64,000 nt of DNA from Nomia melanderi (Eukaryota; Arthropoda; Insecta; Hymenoptera; Halictidae). Under the pieces are notes generated by a model, which worked only from the letters and a program-made list of their open reading frames with translations, was not told the DNA's origin and did no database searches. Location of the stretch: positions 19,895,896-19,959,895 of the forward strand of contig NC_135001.1 of assembly GCF_051020985.1 (NCBI RefSeq), read 5' to 3'. The number at the start of each line of letters is the position of its first letter. Position 1 is the stretch's first letter. Both the position numbers and the translations under genes were made by a program. Shown one piece after another: positions 1 to 12,362 of the stretch.

Positions 1-375
1 CCTCTCTTTCCCGCTATTATCGACGGGAATGTTTCATTCAATTCGTTCGGCAGGCGGACTCGCTCGATGCCCAGAGTTGTTTTCCGGCGACCGCGATCTT
101 GATGACTCGGAGGCTCGGGTGTTATCGGCGATGTCGTTTGTCGCGACGCGTTTCCGCTTCCGCGAAATTCTTTCTATCGGTGAAGACGAGGAGTTGGATA
201 GTATTAACACTTTCCAAGTGTACATTGCATTATATTTATCATAGTTATATGTATTGGACTTTTTGCTCAGGATCGTTTGATGAGTGAAGTTGAGAAAATT
301 TGTGTATTTTTAATATCTTGACGTTTGGACGCGTTTGTTAAGATGAGAACGTGTGAATTGATTTGAGCCGGCTAC
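1..375. other. unique non-coding DNA
   Basis: No convincing coding region, RNA gene or repeat is seen. The two overlapping short frames are on opposite strands and resemble no family I know. By position it may lie in the large neuroligin intron 2. Confidence 0.5.
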
Positions 376-593
376 TTAGCATTAGAACTACCGCACCAAA
401 ATGACTGGTTTCGATTTTTTTGTTTAGCAATTATTGATATCTTCGAAGCATTGAATATTCGAAATAATTTTGAAAATAGTTTCATTTCAGTACTATAATC
501 AATGTCTGAAGAAACTGAAAATAATCTATTGTTACAATTATTATGGGAATTGCATATTAATCGTATTAAATGCTTGATAGTTCTAGTATTTAA
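376..593 (+). mobile_element. P3 MITE (TTAA type), copy 1
   Basis: About 218 bp bounded by TTAG on the left and TTAA on the right. The ends are imperfect inverted repeats of the form TTAACACTAGAACTACC. It aligns almost base for base with the neighbour at 663-882 and with copies at 29239, 33287 (inverted) and 48444 (inverted). It has no coding capacity. TTAA flanks and a CACTAG-type terminus suggest a piggyBac-superfamily derivative, which is an inference. Just inside the left end is a decayed form of the family hairpin. Confidence 0.8.
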
Positions 594-662
594 GGAAATT
601 TGATGCATTCTGAATATTTCACTATTTCAGTCCCTAAGTATGCTATGTTCTCTGAATGTTTA

Positions 663-882
663 CTAACACTGGAACTACATGCCAGTCAAAATGACTGATT
701 TCGATTTTTCTGTTTAGTAGTTATTGATATCTTCGAAGCATTGAATATTCGAAATAATTTTGAAAATAGTTTCGTTTCAGTACTATAATCAATGTCTGAA
801 GAAACTGAAAATAATCTACTGTTACAATTTTTATAGGAATTGCATATTAAATGTGTTAAATGCTCGGTAGTTCAAGTGTTAG
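663..882 (+). mobile_element. P3 MITE (TTAA type), copy 2
   Basis: About 220 bp, same orientation as the copy 70 bp upstream and highly similar through the body, including the shared run around TTGATATCTTCGAAGCATTG. The flanks have decayed to CTAA and TTAG. The subterminal hairpin CCAGTCA-AAA-TGACTG is visible near the left end. Two same-strand copies this close imply either two insertions or a local duplication. Confidence 0.8.
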
Positions 883-892
883 AGAACCAGAG

Positions 893-1050
893 ATTATCCT
901 TTGCTCTCGAGAAACTGTCAATGTTCACACGATTTGATACAGCAGAATGATAGGAACTCGTATATACATTATGCTTATATAATACGACGATGCATTAAAT
1001 ATTGAAACGAAGTAGCTTTGTCTCGAGAGAAACTTTCGAGTGCAATGGGT
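893..1050. mobile_element. degenerate P1 MITE
   Basis: The right end has ACTTTCGAGTGCAATGGGTT, close to the P1 terminus CTTTCGAGTGCAAAGGGTTAA. The left end has CCTTTGCTCTCGAG. The interior keeps the P1 landmarks (a GATTTGATACAG-like stretch and a TATAATacgaCGATGCATTAAATATT stretch). The TTAA flanks are lost and the copy is shorter than the 210-240 bp of intact copies, so it is old and internally deleted. Confidence 0.6.
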
Positions 1051-1868
1051 TCAGGGGTGAAGGGGTGGCCCGGAAGATAAATCGTTCCCCTTCGAGAATT
1101 AGTTAAACATCGTTCTCATTTACGGAACGTAATCCGTTTCAACGACGTTCGAAATTTTTCAACAGAACTTTGAGAATCGTGGTCGTGCTAATTCCACGGC
1201 TCGTGTACCTCCGGCTCCGCAGGCCATCGCGGGCAGCGCTAAAGAAGACAAAGAAGTTGATTAAGGTTGTACCAGTTCCATTAAAAGAGAGCCACGTTTT
1301 AAACTCTCATTTCATTCTTTTCCTTCGCCGTTCCTGCCGCCGACCCGCTCGCCCCGTGGAATTTCTAAAAGCTTTCATATTTAGCTGCTTCTTCCACGCT
1401 ATCATACATCCGCGTGGCAATAAAAGGGTACCGGGCGCTTTGAAGCAGCGAATCTACTCGGTAAGCTAATGTTCCTTTGCCGGAGGTACTTAAGCACGGT
1501 ATTTACATTTCCATGGTTTTTAAGAAATTGATACTCGTACAGCCTTGGAGCGGGATCAATTGATTACTTCGATATAACAGCTTTCTCCCTGAAGGCCTGA
1601 ATAATGCAAGTAATATCGATGATTAATAAGATTACCCGAGTAACCTGCAGCGAGATATCACTTATTAACCCTCTGCGGTCCGCAGTGTTCTTGGTTTTTC
1701 ACTCTGAGGCTTCCATCGACGTCACTCTGTTCTATTAGTGTTTAATATCGCGCTGTAATTATTTATTCGAGAACACTCGAAAAGTGCTGAAATAGTACCT
1801 TTCACAGTTGTGTCTTATAAAGACACTAACTTAATCTTATAAGGTACTAACTTATAAAGGTACTTAAC
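1051..1868. other. non-coding DNA with an isolated MITE-like end
   Basis: No gene is seen. At about 1675 there is a TTAACCCTCTGCGG end that resembles the P5/P1 termini, but no matching inverted end lies within the next 300 bp, so it is probably a remnant. The stretch 1815-1865 contains short direct repeats of CTTATAAAGGTACT-like units leading into the inverted repeat that follows. Confidence 0.4.
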
Positions 1869-1938
1869 AATTTTTGTCATAGTTATTCGTAGTTTCACAA
1901 TTGTATCTTATACACTACGAATAACTGTGACAAAAATT
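1869..1938. repeat. inverted repeat, 24-bp arms
   Basis: The left arm 1869-1892 and right arm 1915-1938 are reverse complements with one mismatch (core AGTTATTCGTAG / CTACGAATAACT), separated by 22 nt. It could be a folded terminus of a small transposon or an isolated palindrome. No TTAA or other target duplication is evident at its edges. Confidence 0.75.
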
Positions 1939-4410
1939 ATTAAAATAAACATTAAAGTAACTCTGAATATCGAGTCTGATATAGAATTGCTAAGTGTTAA
2001 ATATATCCCCGTATATATGTGGATGATGAGTGCGGTGGTGAGAGTGGGGTGTGTTTGAGAATTTGTTGGAAGTGTGAGTAAGAAGAACGCTTGTTGGGAG
2101 AGAATGGTTTTTAAGTGCGGACGGCGAGAGATTTAGGGAGAGTTGCATTGACCTGAGCTATTTATTTGTATTTTATTCAGTTATCTATTCCTATGATTTT
2201 TTAATAAAAATATATATATATCCTCAATCGAGTAATAGCATCGAGAAAACCTGTTAAGTGCTGAAAGTACCCGCCGCAAGTAGCAACGTCAACGATAAAT
2301 CAGAAAATCCCGTCCCCGTGCGAGCATCATCCGCAATTCCAGCTCGAGCGTAGTTCACGTTAATTGAATCCCGAAATTCGCTGATTTTACTGACCGTTCG
2401 CCGTTGTTTCGCATTGTTTCCCCGAACAATTCACGACTACGCTGCCGCGTAAGCTCACTTCCACCCGTAATGCAGTTCGCCGGCGACGGATCTCCCGATC
2501 CTCCTGGATTCGCTTCATAACTATGCGCCGGTCGTCCGGCCAATCGGCACATACCGTTACCCGACGTCGTACGGGATCAACCGGAAGTGCTATCGGAATC
2601 CCGTTATGATAACGGGTCCGTGAGAAACGTTTCGCAATTTATATAATCGCCGGCGGCGAGCAGACTCCGACCGGCCTCGTGTCTCGAAGGTCCGGCCTGC
2701 GCTGCTCGGCGTTCGCGTCGTTCACCCTTAACGATAAATCGATATCTCGGACGTTGGACGTCGAACGTTAATTATCAAAGAGAGTACACGGCTCTCGGCT
2801 CGTTCTCCTTTGAGAAGTTTCCCCGGTGAAAGTCGCGTCTCGATCGAGGCCAGGCGATGCTCCCCGTTTAGCGCTCGCCAATACGAGCAATCCCTTTCGC
2901 AAAGCGATCCCGCGCGTACGGCGACTTCGCCTGGATTATAAGCGTCCGGGGAACGGGATATTTCAGTCGCGGAGTCCCGGCGGCGGCGCGTACGCGGATA
3001 TCGGCAACGAAGAACCGTTCGAACGAACACACGCGTCGAACGGGTGACTCGTGTTGTTGAGCCGTGCGACACGTCTAATTACAAGTTAACTCCGACTGAA
3101 ACTCCTATTCGTCCCGGATAGAGAAGAAACTTCTGCCAGTTGAAACTTCGGGCATCATGCAACGATGTAATTACTCCGCGACGACGACGACGACGACGAC
3201 GACGGGGAACCCGACTCTTTCCAACTGAAAACAACTTCCCGTAACGCCGTCGCGCGCCGGAGGAACTGTGACCTTCTTCGTCGAAATTCGGGCCGTTCGC
3301 GAGGAGTCACGTTTTCCCTGCTAAACAACGCTCGCTTGGATCTCTTCAATCTTCATTCGACGTCGCTGGTCCCTCGAATACTTTTGACGCGATTCGTAGG
3401 CGACGCGCATGGAATCGATTGAAGATAGTAATATCAAGTGTGGATTAACTAGAATTGATTACGTTAAGAATCTGACTAGGGAATGACTGAAATGAGTAGA
3501 ACTTATCATACTGCTCATTACGAATAGAGATTATTTTAGGAATAATCATAGGATACCATTTACACTCGCATCTTTCATTTCACTCGCACACGTTCCAGAA
3601 CATTCTTTCGTCACCATGTACTGACTTCATGTACATTTAGAATATTCAAGTTTCTTTAGGCTGAACGTAGAAGAATCAATATATTCTGGAATATTCCAAA
3701 TGCCACATTACCCATACTTTCATCTATTGTACACGCACATTCTTTATTACTCACATTATTAGAGTCGATAGTCGATTTTGATCATTTATGGAAGCTTTGA
3801 TGCAATTCGTGACAAAGAGTACAGAATTGTAATGACAAGCGCAAATCAGCTAAAGGAGATTGAGCCTCGGTAATCGCTGGATATCTATTACTTACGATAC
3901 CAAAGTATTATTCCATTCATCGGGAAGCACTGAAACGTTCGTTCCTACGTTTGAAAGGCTTCCGGAGGGATCGCGTTATCCAATCGATTTGTATTCCAGC
4001 CGCGAAACAATCAAGGAACGGGCCACCTCTCGGCACAGCGGCGCGCGACAGTTAACTGGCTGCCAGTTTATTGGCCATTCGACTACGCGGCGGTAAATCG
4101 CTCGCGAAGTTAGGCAGTCGCAGTCGCCGGGTCTCCTGACCCGTCGCCGGCGACGGCCGGTCCCAGTGTAACGTCACAAAGTGCTATAAATTTTCTTACA
4201 ATTTACGGGACGCCAACGAGACTTGGTCCCGGCTTCCCCGGGGAGCACTCTTTCCGCGGCGCTGCGACGACAATGCGATTCCGCGCTTTTCTCGACTCCC
4301 GATATCACCAGGAACATAATAACACGTTCTTCGAGTAGCTTTCGAAAGAGTCGCGACGAAACTTACAGCAGATCTGCCCGAAGTTTTGGTCTGCTTCACG
4401 TATTTCCTAC
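1939..4410. other. non-coding DNA, CpG-rich in part
   Basis: No supported gene. 1997-2250 is AT- and GT-rich and ends in an AATAAAAATATATATATATCC stretch. 2340-3400 is CpG-rich and holds several chance open frames. A (CGA)n microsatellite sits at about 3178-3204. 3430-3850 is AT-rich and featureless. Confidence 0.4.
3178..3204. repeat. (CGA)n microsatellite
   Basis: About nine uninterrupted CGA/GAC triplets. On the minus strand this reads as a serine or arginine run inside a short frame, but nothing around it supports coding. Confidence 0.9.
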
Positions 4411-4660
4411 TTAACACGTTGAGCGCCGGCTCCGCGATAATGCGGGATTTTTAGTCTGTCGTTTAATTGCTAATCCTACGTTCATGTAACATTCTAGGTA
4501 TGTATAACACAAATCCAAAGTAAAATGTACAAAATCGAATTCCTTATTCTCTTCCGTAAGTTAGAAATTTTGGTTTAATCGATGTTTAACAATGTATCAA
4601 TATAATCACCGACACTCGCGTTTTTAGTAACTGAAATTTAGCCCGCGTTCAATGTGTTAA
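4411..4660. mobile_element. P7 MITE (TTAA type), copy 1
   Basis: 250 bp with exact TTAA at both edges. The termini TTAACACGTTGAGCGCC and CCGCGTTCAATGTGTTAA are imperfect inverted repeats. The interior is AT-rich and non-coding. The same termini bound the element at 15479-15717, which defines the family. Piggybac-like origin is inferred from the TTAA edges. Confidence 0.75.
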
Positions 4661-6810
4661 CACCATCGCGAGTAGTGTCACGTGTTGTGACATCTGTAAT
4701 TTTGTATTTTGCGCGAAGAAAATTAAAAAGGTGTGAGTTTTAATTAAAACCATAACGCATGATGTAACGTGTAATAAGTTGACGAGATTCTTTTCTTCAG
4801 TTTTACTTGGATTTTGTGAAGAGAATCCATTAACTTAATAAAAAACTTTAATTATGATAACTGCTACTCAAACAGCGGGCGCGAACGTGTTAGAGATACT
4901 TCCGTTCGGTAGTAATCTCAATTTACTGAATTTATCTTCGACAAACCAAGAAACATGTGTCAACTGTGAGACACGATTGCAGAATTTTCATTCGGCAGCT
5001 GATTCTCCGAGACACGATAAATGTACGTTGTGCGGTTAATGATATGTCAATCTTTGCGAATCTCAAGCAGGCACGTCGCCAGCGAATTATCGGCCGCTCA
5101 AGAATATTACGCTTAATTTTCCGTTCGGTCAAACGTGCTTCGTTAACACGATGATCCCGGGACTAGACCAGGGACCCGCGTCAACGCGACGGAACGTCTT
5201 CGTTCGGTGGATTCACGCTGGAACACCTTAACCGTCTAGTTATCGTAATTGAAAGCCGATATTCGCTGGGAAACGCGCCCTGATATAAGTCAGCCGAACG
5301 CCGCTCGACACTTTTTCCGCCGGATGCAATTACGGCGTCGTCTATTTGATTATGTTCGCGATGGACGGATCCGTAACGCGATTTCATCGAAGTAGTAATC
5401 AATTATAGACGCCAGGCGAAGACTCAGCTGCGCGTTTCCGTCGTTTTCGGTGAAACATCCGAGCCTGTTTTTTCGCTACACTGTATCTTCGAACCTGCAA
5501 CTGTATTTCACTCCAGAAACCTTGTCAGCGGGAGTAATTCATTTTTCTGTGCATAGAAATATTAATCACGTTTAACGTCACGTTCACAAGATAAAACGAT
5601 TATATACCTTGGTGATGTACTCAGTCCGTTTATATTAACTCCGGGAACCATGAAAAATTCTGCTTATCTCCTGGTCATAGTTTACTCTCGCGTGTCACAG
5701 TGTTCACGAGAAACAAATTCTGTTTGAAGAATGGAGGTTGACAATAAAAAGCGTTAACGTGAATTAATTTTGTAGGTCTTCGATTATTTCGATGAAAATT
5801 GATGATTGGTGTGACGAGTTTCTTTTCGATGTCAATTAAAGGACGCTGAGAACTATGGAAAAATTTCGGAGGCGGATCAGGAAGTTCGCGAAATCCCTCG
5901 GGACTTGAAATTCCACGGAAGCGCGGAGTCACGGGGAAGCGTCCGTCGACGGTGCTGTTTAGCGGGAAGAATGGCGAGAAAGTCGCGAAGAGTTCCGTGA
6001 CGCGCGGGGGCGTCTCGCGACGGCCACATAAATTTCGATTTCTGAGCAAGTTCGCCGCGAAAAATCCGCGCTGAATCCTCTTAGCTTATAACGGGGAGTA
6101 ATGAAGACGAACGCGCGGCACGAGCTGCAACTGTGACGTTTTACGATATACAAATGTAACCGGCCGCGTGTATTTCACCCGGTTTTTCGCCCTCATTGAG
6201 ACGGACCGTGAACTCGAGCGGCGTCGCGACGCTATTTTCTCCCTCCTCGACGAGAAGCGTTTTTTGTTCGCGAGTGTGAACGTTCGATCGAATTTCGTGA
6301 ATATATTTTAAAGTTCATTTTACAACGAACCATCGGATTCTCGATTGAATTCCGGAAATGAATGTTTCTTTAAACTCGAAATATATGGGAATTCATTGGA
6401 TGCTTTTCGCTCGATAAATTCCTTGTTAAATTCCAGCAAAGAATTGAGAGCTGTTATATTCGAGCGATGAATGAAAGGCTGTTATATTTCTGCGATGAAT
6501 TAAAACCTGTTAAATATTCCGGCACAGATGGGTCGAGCGTGATGGGAATCATTGTGATACACGTTTCAATGCGCTACATTGTCCTTTCAGCGGGATACTG
6601 ACAGTCAGATCGATGCCAAGAATATGGGAACTATTCAGTGATGCTGTTAATCGATGAACGTAAATGCGGAGTAATGTGAATACTGGGAATCGAGGTCTGC
6701 TTAAAGTGGATCTTTTTATAATTTAGAATGGAGAGTATTGTGTAAAGAGGATTGCCTGTCTTTCTGGAGCACTCTTAATCAATACCAGTAGTAATATCAA
6801 TTATATGTCT
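4661..6810. other. non-coding DNA
   Basis: AT-rich to about 5030, CpG-rich from about 5900 to 6300, AT-rich again to 6810. The open frames on both strands overlap one another and show no recognisable domain. Nothing else is seen. Confidence 0.4.
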
Positions 6811-7242
6811 ATTTATAGGCAGGCCTGACTGCTTCGGAAGAACGGTGGTATCGAGTATAAGTAGTAATATCAGTTATATACCAGCCCTTTTATATTCAAC
6901 TTCTCTACATCGAAGATTCTCATTAAAATACTGCAAATGCTAATATCGATCATATGTCAGACTACACAGATTCGCATCGTACATTTCAAAGGAATATTCA
7001 GCACTGAATAGTCAAAACTACGTCATATTTATAGGCAGGCCTGACTGCTTCGGAAGAACGGTGGTATCGAGTATAAGTAGTAATATCAGTTATATACCAG
7101 CCCTTTTATATTCAACTTCTCTACGTCAAAGATTCTCATTAAAATACTGCAAATGCTAATATCGATCATATATCAGACTACACAGATTCGCATCGTACAT
7201 TTCAAAGGAATGTTCAGCACTGAATAGTCAAAACTACGTCAG
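6811..7242. repeat. 216-bp tandem duplication
   Basis: Two direct copies, 6811-7026 and 7027-7242, differ at only a few positions (for example CTACATCGAAG versus CTACGTCAAAG). Each starts with ATTTATAGGCAGGCCTGACT and ends in AAACTACGTCA. The high identity implies a recent duplication. No coding function is seen. Confidence 0.9.
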
Positions 7243-8307
7243 ACATCAATGCTACGTCAGGCAAGGTTCAAATTCTGCAAATATTTCCACACAACTATTC
7301 GATAGAACTTCAATACCGTCATCTCTCGTTAGCACATGAATTCATTATTTCACCAATCTAGATATCCCAGAATATTAAAGAATTCCGTTGAGACAACTCA
7401 TTGACGTCGAACGCGGAATGAGAGGCCGCAACGTCGAAGGAAGTCGTTACTGAAATTTCGAGGCGCGCGCCAGGAAACTTTCGCGTCGGACAAAGGTTAC
7501 CAACAATGCCGCTGTCCTGACAATACGGGCCTGCCGGGAAGTTGACTCTGGAAAAGAGATATGAAATCCGCTCGATTGGCCGTCTCACCCGATAAAACCA
7601 TGCCGCATTGATTCCGTACGCTCGCCTGTCCGCTCGTTCCCCATTTTTCCGTGTGCACCGGCCGAGTCACCGTTCTACCGGACAGTTCCGGTGAATTTTC
7701 GAAATTCCGCGTTTCATTCCGGCCCCCGGCCATCACCTATTCCGTTTCGACAGAAACGGCTGCGAAGACGACACGCGGATTCTACAAATGTCCGTGAAAC
7801 TCCGTCGCGCCGCTTCTCTCGCGCGATTTTTCTGGATTCTGTTATTCCTTCCCGGATTCGACCGGCTCCCTTTTGACAATCGGTGGATCGAGTAAATCTG
7901 TTAGAAGATGTACCTATGCAAGGAAAGTTTGACCGTGTGTAATAGATACAGCACGATTTGAAAGTGATAGAAGTTTCCACTGTATAATTAGGTTGCTCTG
8001 CAAGCTTCTTACGTATTTCTAATGCAAATTGTGTGCACATTGTACGTTTTACATATTATCGAATTATGCACAATTCTGATCTATTTCCTTCTTTCATATT
8101 TGTTGAAACTTTAATGCTATCTTTCTGAAATATCCAGACTAAATATCGCGAGCAGAATTCGAACAAATAAGGGACAACCTAGTACTAGATAAAGAATTAA
8201 TTAGAACTAACTAGAACTAATTAGATAAAGAAATGCATTGTTATATGGCGTACCGTCGAAAAGCATGACATACATGAAAACTAAAGTGGTGTACACTAAC
8301 TAAAAGG
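7243..8307. other. non-coding DNA
   Basis: CpG-rich at 7390-7880 with overlapping chance frames, then AT-rich. No gene, RNA or repeat recognised. Confidence 0.4.
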
Positions 8308-8517
8308 TTAACCTTTCGCACTCGAGAGATGACAAAGTGTTATATATAATATTAACTTCTGTATAATGCATCAATACATAAAATATTCATAAAAAACAGC
8401 TTTCTTTCTTAATTTACGTATCTTCTCTCATTAATTCGTTTCCAAATAGTGTCGTCCATGTCTCATCGGATAGCGTCGAATGCTTCTACTGAAACGCTTC
8501 CAAGTGCAAAGGGTTAA
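8308..8517. mobile_element. P1 MITE (TTAA type)
   Basis: 210 bp with TTAA at both edges. The ends are TTAACCTTTCGCACTCGAGAG and CTTCCAAGTGCAAAGGGTTAA. The interior includes the P1 landmark TATAATGCATCAATAC and a decayed copy of the region that carries the subterminal hairpin. It lies in the opposite orientation to the copies at 12130 and 49273. It has no coding capacity. Confidence 0.85.
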
Positions 8518-9955
8518 CAGAGCAGTTTGGACGTACAGAATTCGTCAGGAGAAATTCAGTTCCTCGGAAACTCTCGCAGCGATTCGCGCGGACGGTAAAG
8601 GGAAATCAGCGGAACGCGTACGGCAATAGTGCACGTATGATTTCCCGACAGTCGTACTTGTAAATCCCGCCGCCTTCCCGCCCCTGCCTCGCGGAAACGT
8701 CAATCCCCGCGAATGGTTTGCTGAAAAATCATTTTCGGCGGTCCACGGGGGGGGGGAGGGATCAAAGGTTTTGACAGGGAACGGCAGGGCTGGGAATACT
8801 TCAATCACGGGAACTGCACTTTTTAACGACCTCATTACCCGGCCCCGGAGCGACCGATCGCCGGGCCGGTGAAGATGACGGAATTCTTCCGTTATCGAGT
8901 TCGTTATCGTTCGTTATCGACTTGTCGGAGGGAATACGCATGGAAATCTGAATGATATTCGCGTTTCGAACGTCGCTCGGGCGTCCGCGACGTTCGCTCG
9001 CTCGTTTATTGCCGAATTATACAGTCGCGAACAAAACTATAATCTCGCCGTTGCGGCGCTCCGGAGTTCAGGTGGCCGTGATTCGACCATAACCGGGGCA
9101 GATGGGATCAGCGGACGACGGAGAGGATGAGGGGGGGGCGGGGATCGAGAAATTCAGGTGGCGCGAAGTAAATGTCGACGATAAAAAAGTTTTACGGCGC
9201 ATCGACTACCTTTGAATGTACAATCGTGACTCCGGTTACCGGGGTTCCTTAGATAGTCCCCGGGAAGGATGGTTTTATGGGAGGGTTGGAAGTGGACATG
9301 ATTTCAGCTTGTCGGGTTCCGCGAAGCGTTCTTTTTAATGTCGGTCGTGTTCGTTACTGGGATCGAGGCTCGTTCGCGTCGGCATTGTTGTAAGATCATT
9401 CGCCGCGATTCGTTTGTCGATGCAACCCTTTATGGAGGAAAAGTTGTTAGCGTTCATTGTTACGATCCATCTTCGTTTTATGGTCAAATGTATTCCCTGG
9501 TGTCTAACTCGCCGCAGGGCCGGAAACCCTTAACAGAATAAGCTGAGTTCGTTTTATTAGCCACGCCTCTTGGGCAACAACGGAATTACTGTCTTCCTGC
9601 GTTTGTCGGGGATGGATTTGATGTTTGCTACTAAGACGCTTGATTCTTGAAGCATTGGCAATGCTCGTTGCACCAGTGTCAAACTGTGAGTCAGCTATTA
9701 TTGCCTTAGGAATTTTATTAATCTTAGATTATTTGTTTCTAATGATCTAACCAACACGAAACTTATCGATTTAAGAAAGATCCTCTCAAGTAGAATTCTT
9801 CCCATATTTGGCTGACCACTGACTTACTAATTCTACTGGCGAAACACTTCGTCCATTAAACGAGAATTTTTTTAACTTTCAAATACTCTTTCCATGGAAA
9901 ATCGAGTTATATATTGAAATCTTAAATTTTAAGGAAGAAACCACGTAACAATGTC
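8518..9955. other. CpG-rich non-coding DNA
   Basis: GC-rich with G-runs at about 8748-8760 and 9130-9140. The short frames have no recognisable domain. AT-rich from about 9640 on. Confidence 0.4.
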
Positions 9956-10164
9956 TTAACACTAGGGCATTTATTGTACACTTCATTCTATTATTCCTAA
10001 AAGAATTGATGCCCGTTTATTTATATTGTGGAAACTGGAGATTCAATAGTAGATAATTGGGGTACATGTCAATGTGATCACAATCAAAATCGGCGTAAAC
10101 ATTTACAAAATAATATGTCTAAAATCCAATATGCGTCAATTTGACGCGTTAAACCTAGTGTTAA
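9956..10164 (+). mobile_element. P2 MITE (TTAA type), copy 1
   Basis: 209 bp with TTAA edges. The left end TTAACACTAGGGC and right end AAACCTAGTGTTAA are inverted repeats. A perfect palindrome GCGTCAA-T-TTGACGC lies at 10133-10147 near the right end only. Same orientation and interior as copies at 18840, 19451 and 46158. Confidence 0.87.
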
Positions 10165-12129
10165 TATCTGAATAATTAAATTACTCGTTCACAGCTGTCG
10201 ACCGCAAAGGGTCAGTACTCCTAGAGCATAACCTCAAAACATTATAGACACTCTCGGTCAAACTCTACTTCAAATATTCCTCCTCCATGGAGACGGCTGA
10301 CCGTACTTAGACCCTCTCCACTGATCTAAGACAGCTACAGATTCTAGGAGTAATTTCCAGGCTTCTCGGTGGCCGGCACGTCGACTCGAAGCCGGCACTT
10401 CCTAGCTCGAGAATGTCCTCAATTCTCTTCATCTCGCAGCATCATCTAGCCGGCCCCTCGGTCTCCGCCGAAGAAAGAAGGAGGAAGAAAAGAAGAGGAG
10501 CGCACGGTTTTAAGCACACCCGGCGTACCGGGAGTACCACTTCTTGCCGACCATAACGAACGTGTCGAGGATCGTAAAAGTGATGCCACTACAATTTACG
10601 TTGTCTCGACGGTGTCGACGTCCGACGAGGGGGAGCTCCACGGCGGCTACGACCGAAGAAACTCGCGCGACGCACACGATTCCGCTCGAGTGCATGCCTG
10701 ACACGTATTACCGTCCAGGACGGCTCTCTCCTGTTCCAGGCCTTGGATTCAATTTGCTTATCCATCGGCCCCCGAGATGCGGAATCTCGGTGAAGGATGC
10801 TGAGATTAGATGTCCCGCCATTTCGGACACGGGATATCATGGGAAATCTACCCCCTCGAGCTCGCCGAAAGAGGGTGAGCTAATCCTCGAGGCCCCAGAC
10901 GAAGAAGAAAATCCTCGAGGTTGACTGTAATCAAGATTACCTGGACCAAGGAGCGGGGTCTCGGTCGCAAAAATATTCCTACAGTCTACGCTATCTACTT
11001 TGGGTACGAGGTATCACCGGGAATCTACCCTTTCGAGCTCGTACAAGCGGGCACGACTAATCCTCGGGACGAAAAAGAAAATCCCCGACGTTGACTGAAA
11101 TCAAGATAACCGAGGGCCGAGGAGAAAAATATTCGTAGATTTTTTTGGAAACCATTCCAGACGCGAAACCCACTTTTCCAAGTTTCGAGCAAAACGAATT
11201 CCGAGATTCTTACGAAAGAAATTAAAACCCTTAAAGTCGATTGAAATCAAGACCCTTTCGAGTGCTCTATTACGCTCAGTTTCACGAAAATATTCCTCCA
11301 CCCTTCGGTAAGCGACGCCATTTTTTCTTTTCGCATTATACAAGGCTCTCAGGGTCGGAGGGTAGAGGATCCCTCTCCAATGTTAAATACTCGAACTTTG
11401 TTACCGTGAGAAGGAATTTCCGCGGTGGATCGTTGACCCGGCCCGACCCGCCCGGAAAGGTAAATAAACTTTTCTTCTCGCGGGTGAAAGTTACGTGACT
11501 AATTCGATTTCGGCAGGAGCCGTCGGTTCTTTGCCCAATGTCAACACTTAACGGTCGGGTTGGCGACTGTCGAACTTGGGAAAAAGTATCCTCGTTGCCA
11601 ATAACCGTGTCACCGGGCTCGAGACCTCAGCCCGGACGGGCCGGGCCGGAAATAATCGTTCGGGAGAACCCTCGCCGTACCGGCCGGTGATATTTGCCGT
11701 GAGTTTCGAGAGGACTCCCGCGGGAATAAACGCCGGCCGGAATTGATATACGCGGCGGAAGAGTGTTTTCCCCGGTCGTACGACTTGATGGCCACTCCGG
11801 CCCTAAGAAAATCAAGATCGGGGTCGCAGATAATGTTCATCGGGGAGAAAGCGAAGGGTACTACGGCTCGAGGAGGAGCCTTCTTACCGGGGCGAGGTTT
11901 TCAAAATGAAATGATTCCTCGTTCGGCTGCCGGAACACGAATATTCGCCGTTGCAAATATTACCTGGGGATATCGCGGGCTTCGAAGGCTATCGGACCTT
12001 CGAAAGGGATCGAGTAGCTTGATCAGTTATTTTATTTTTTCTGCGATGTAATCATTTTTCTTTTCTATCTGACCAAAGTTACTGTCACTTTCGTGAATTT
12101 CTTTTGGCATCTTGCTGATCGGTCACGTA
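10165..12129. other. CpG-rich non-coding DNA with a diverged duplication
   Basis: A stretch at about 10845-10955 resembles 11018-11125: both run through a CTAC..CGAGCTCG block, a CTAATCCTCG block, and GTTGACTG(T/A)AATCAAGAT. A third weak match is near 11232-11260. The overlapping open frames here (10544-10924 plus, 11101-11343 minus, 11743-12051 plus) have no known domain. No gene is called. Confidence 0.4.
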
Positions 12130-12362
12130 TTAACCCTCTGCACTCGAAAGTTTTTCACTAGAAATATTCGATATTCTTCGATGAGGTACAGACGATGTTC
12201 TTTAAAGCTAATTAATTAAAAAACATGAATTAAGAAGGAAAGTTATTTTATTTGAATATTCCATACATTGATGCATTATACGAAGGTTAATATTATATGT
12301 AAGACTTCATAATTTTGCAAATCAAATCCAGTGAGAGTCACCTCTCAAGTGCAAAGGGTTAA
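12130..12362. mobile_element. P1 MITE (TTAA type)
   Basis: 233 bp with TTAA edges and termini TTAACCCTCTGCACTCGAAAG and CTCAAGTGCAAAGGGTTAA. A small hairpin GTGA-GAG-TCAC lies about 20 bp inside the right end. The interior matches the copy at 49273 in the same orientation. Confidence 0.87.

Noticed and set aside
1997..2260. Possible solo LTR (TGTTAAATA... with AATAAAAATATATA)
   Set aside because: No inverted TG/CA ends, target duplication, primer site or second copy could be confirmed.
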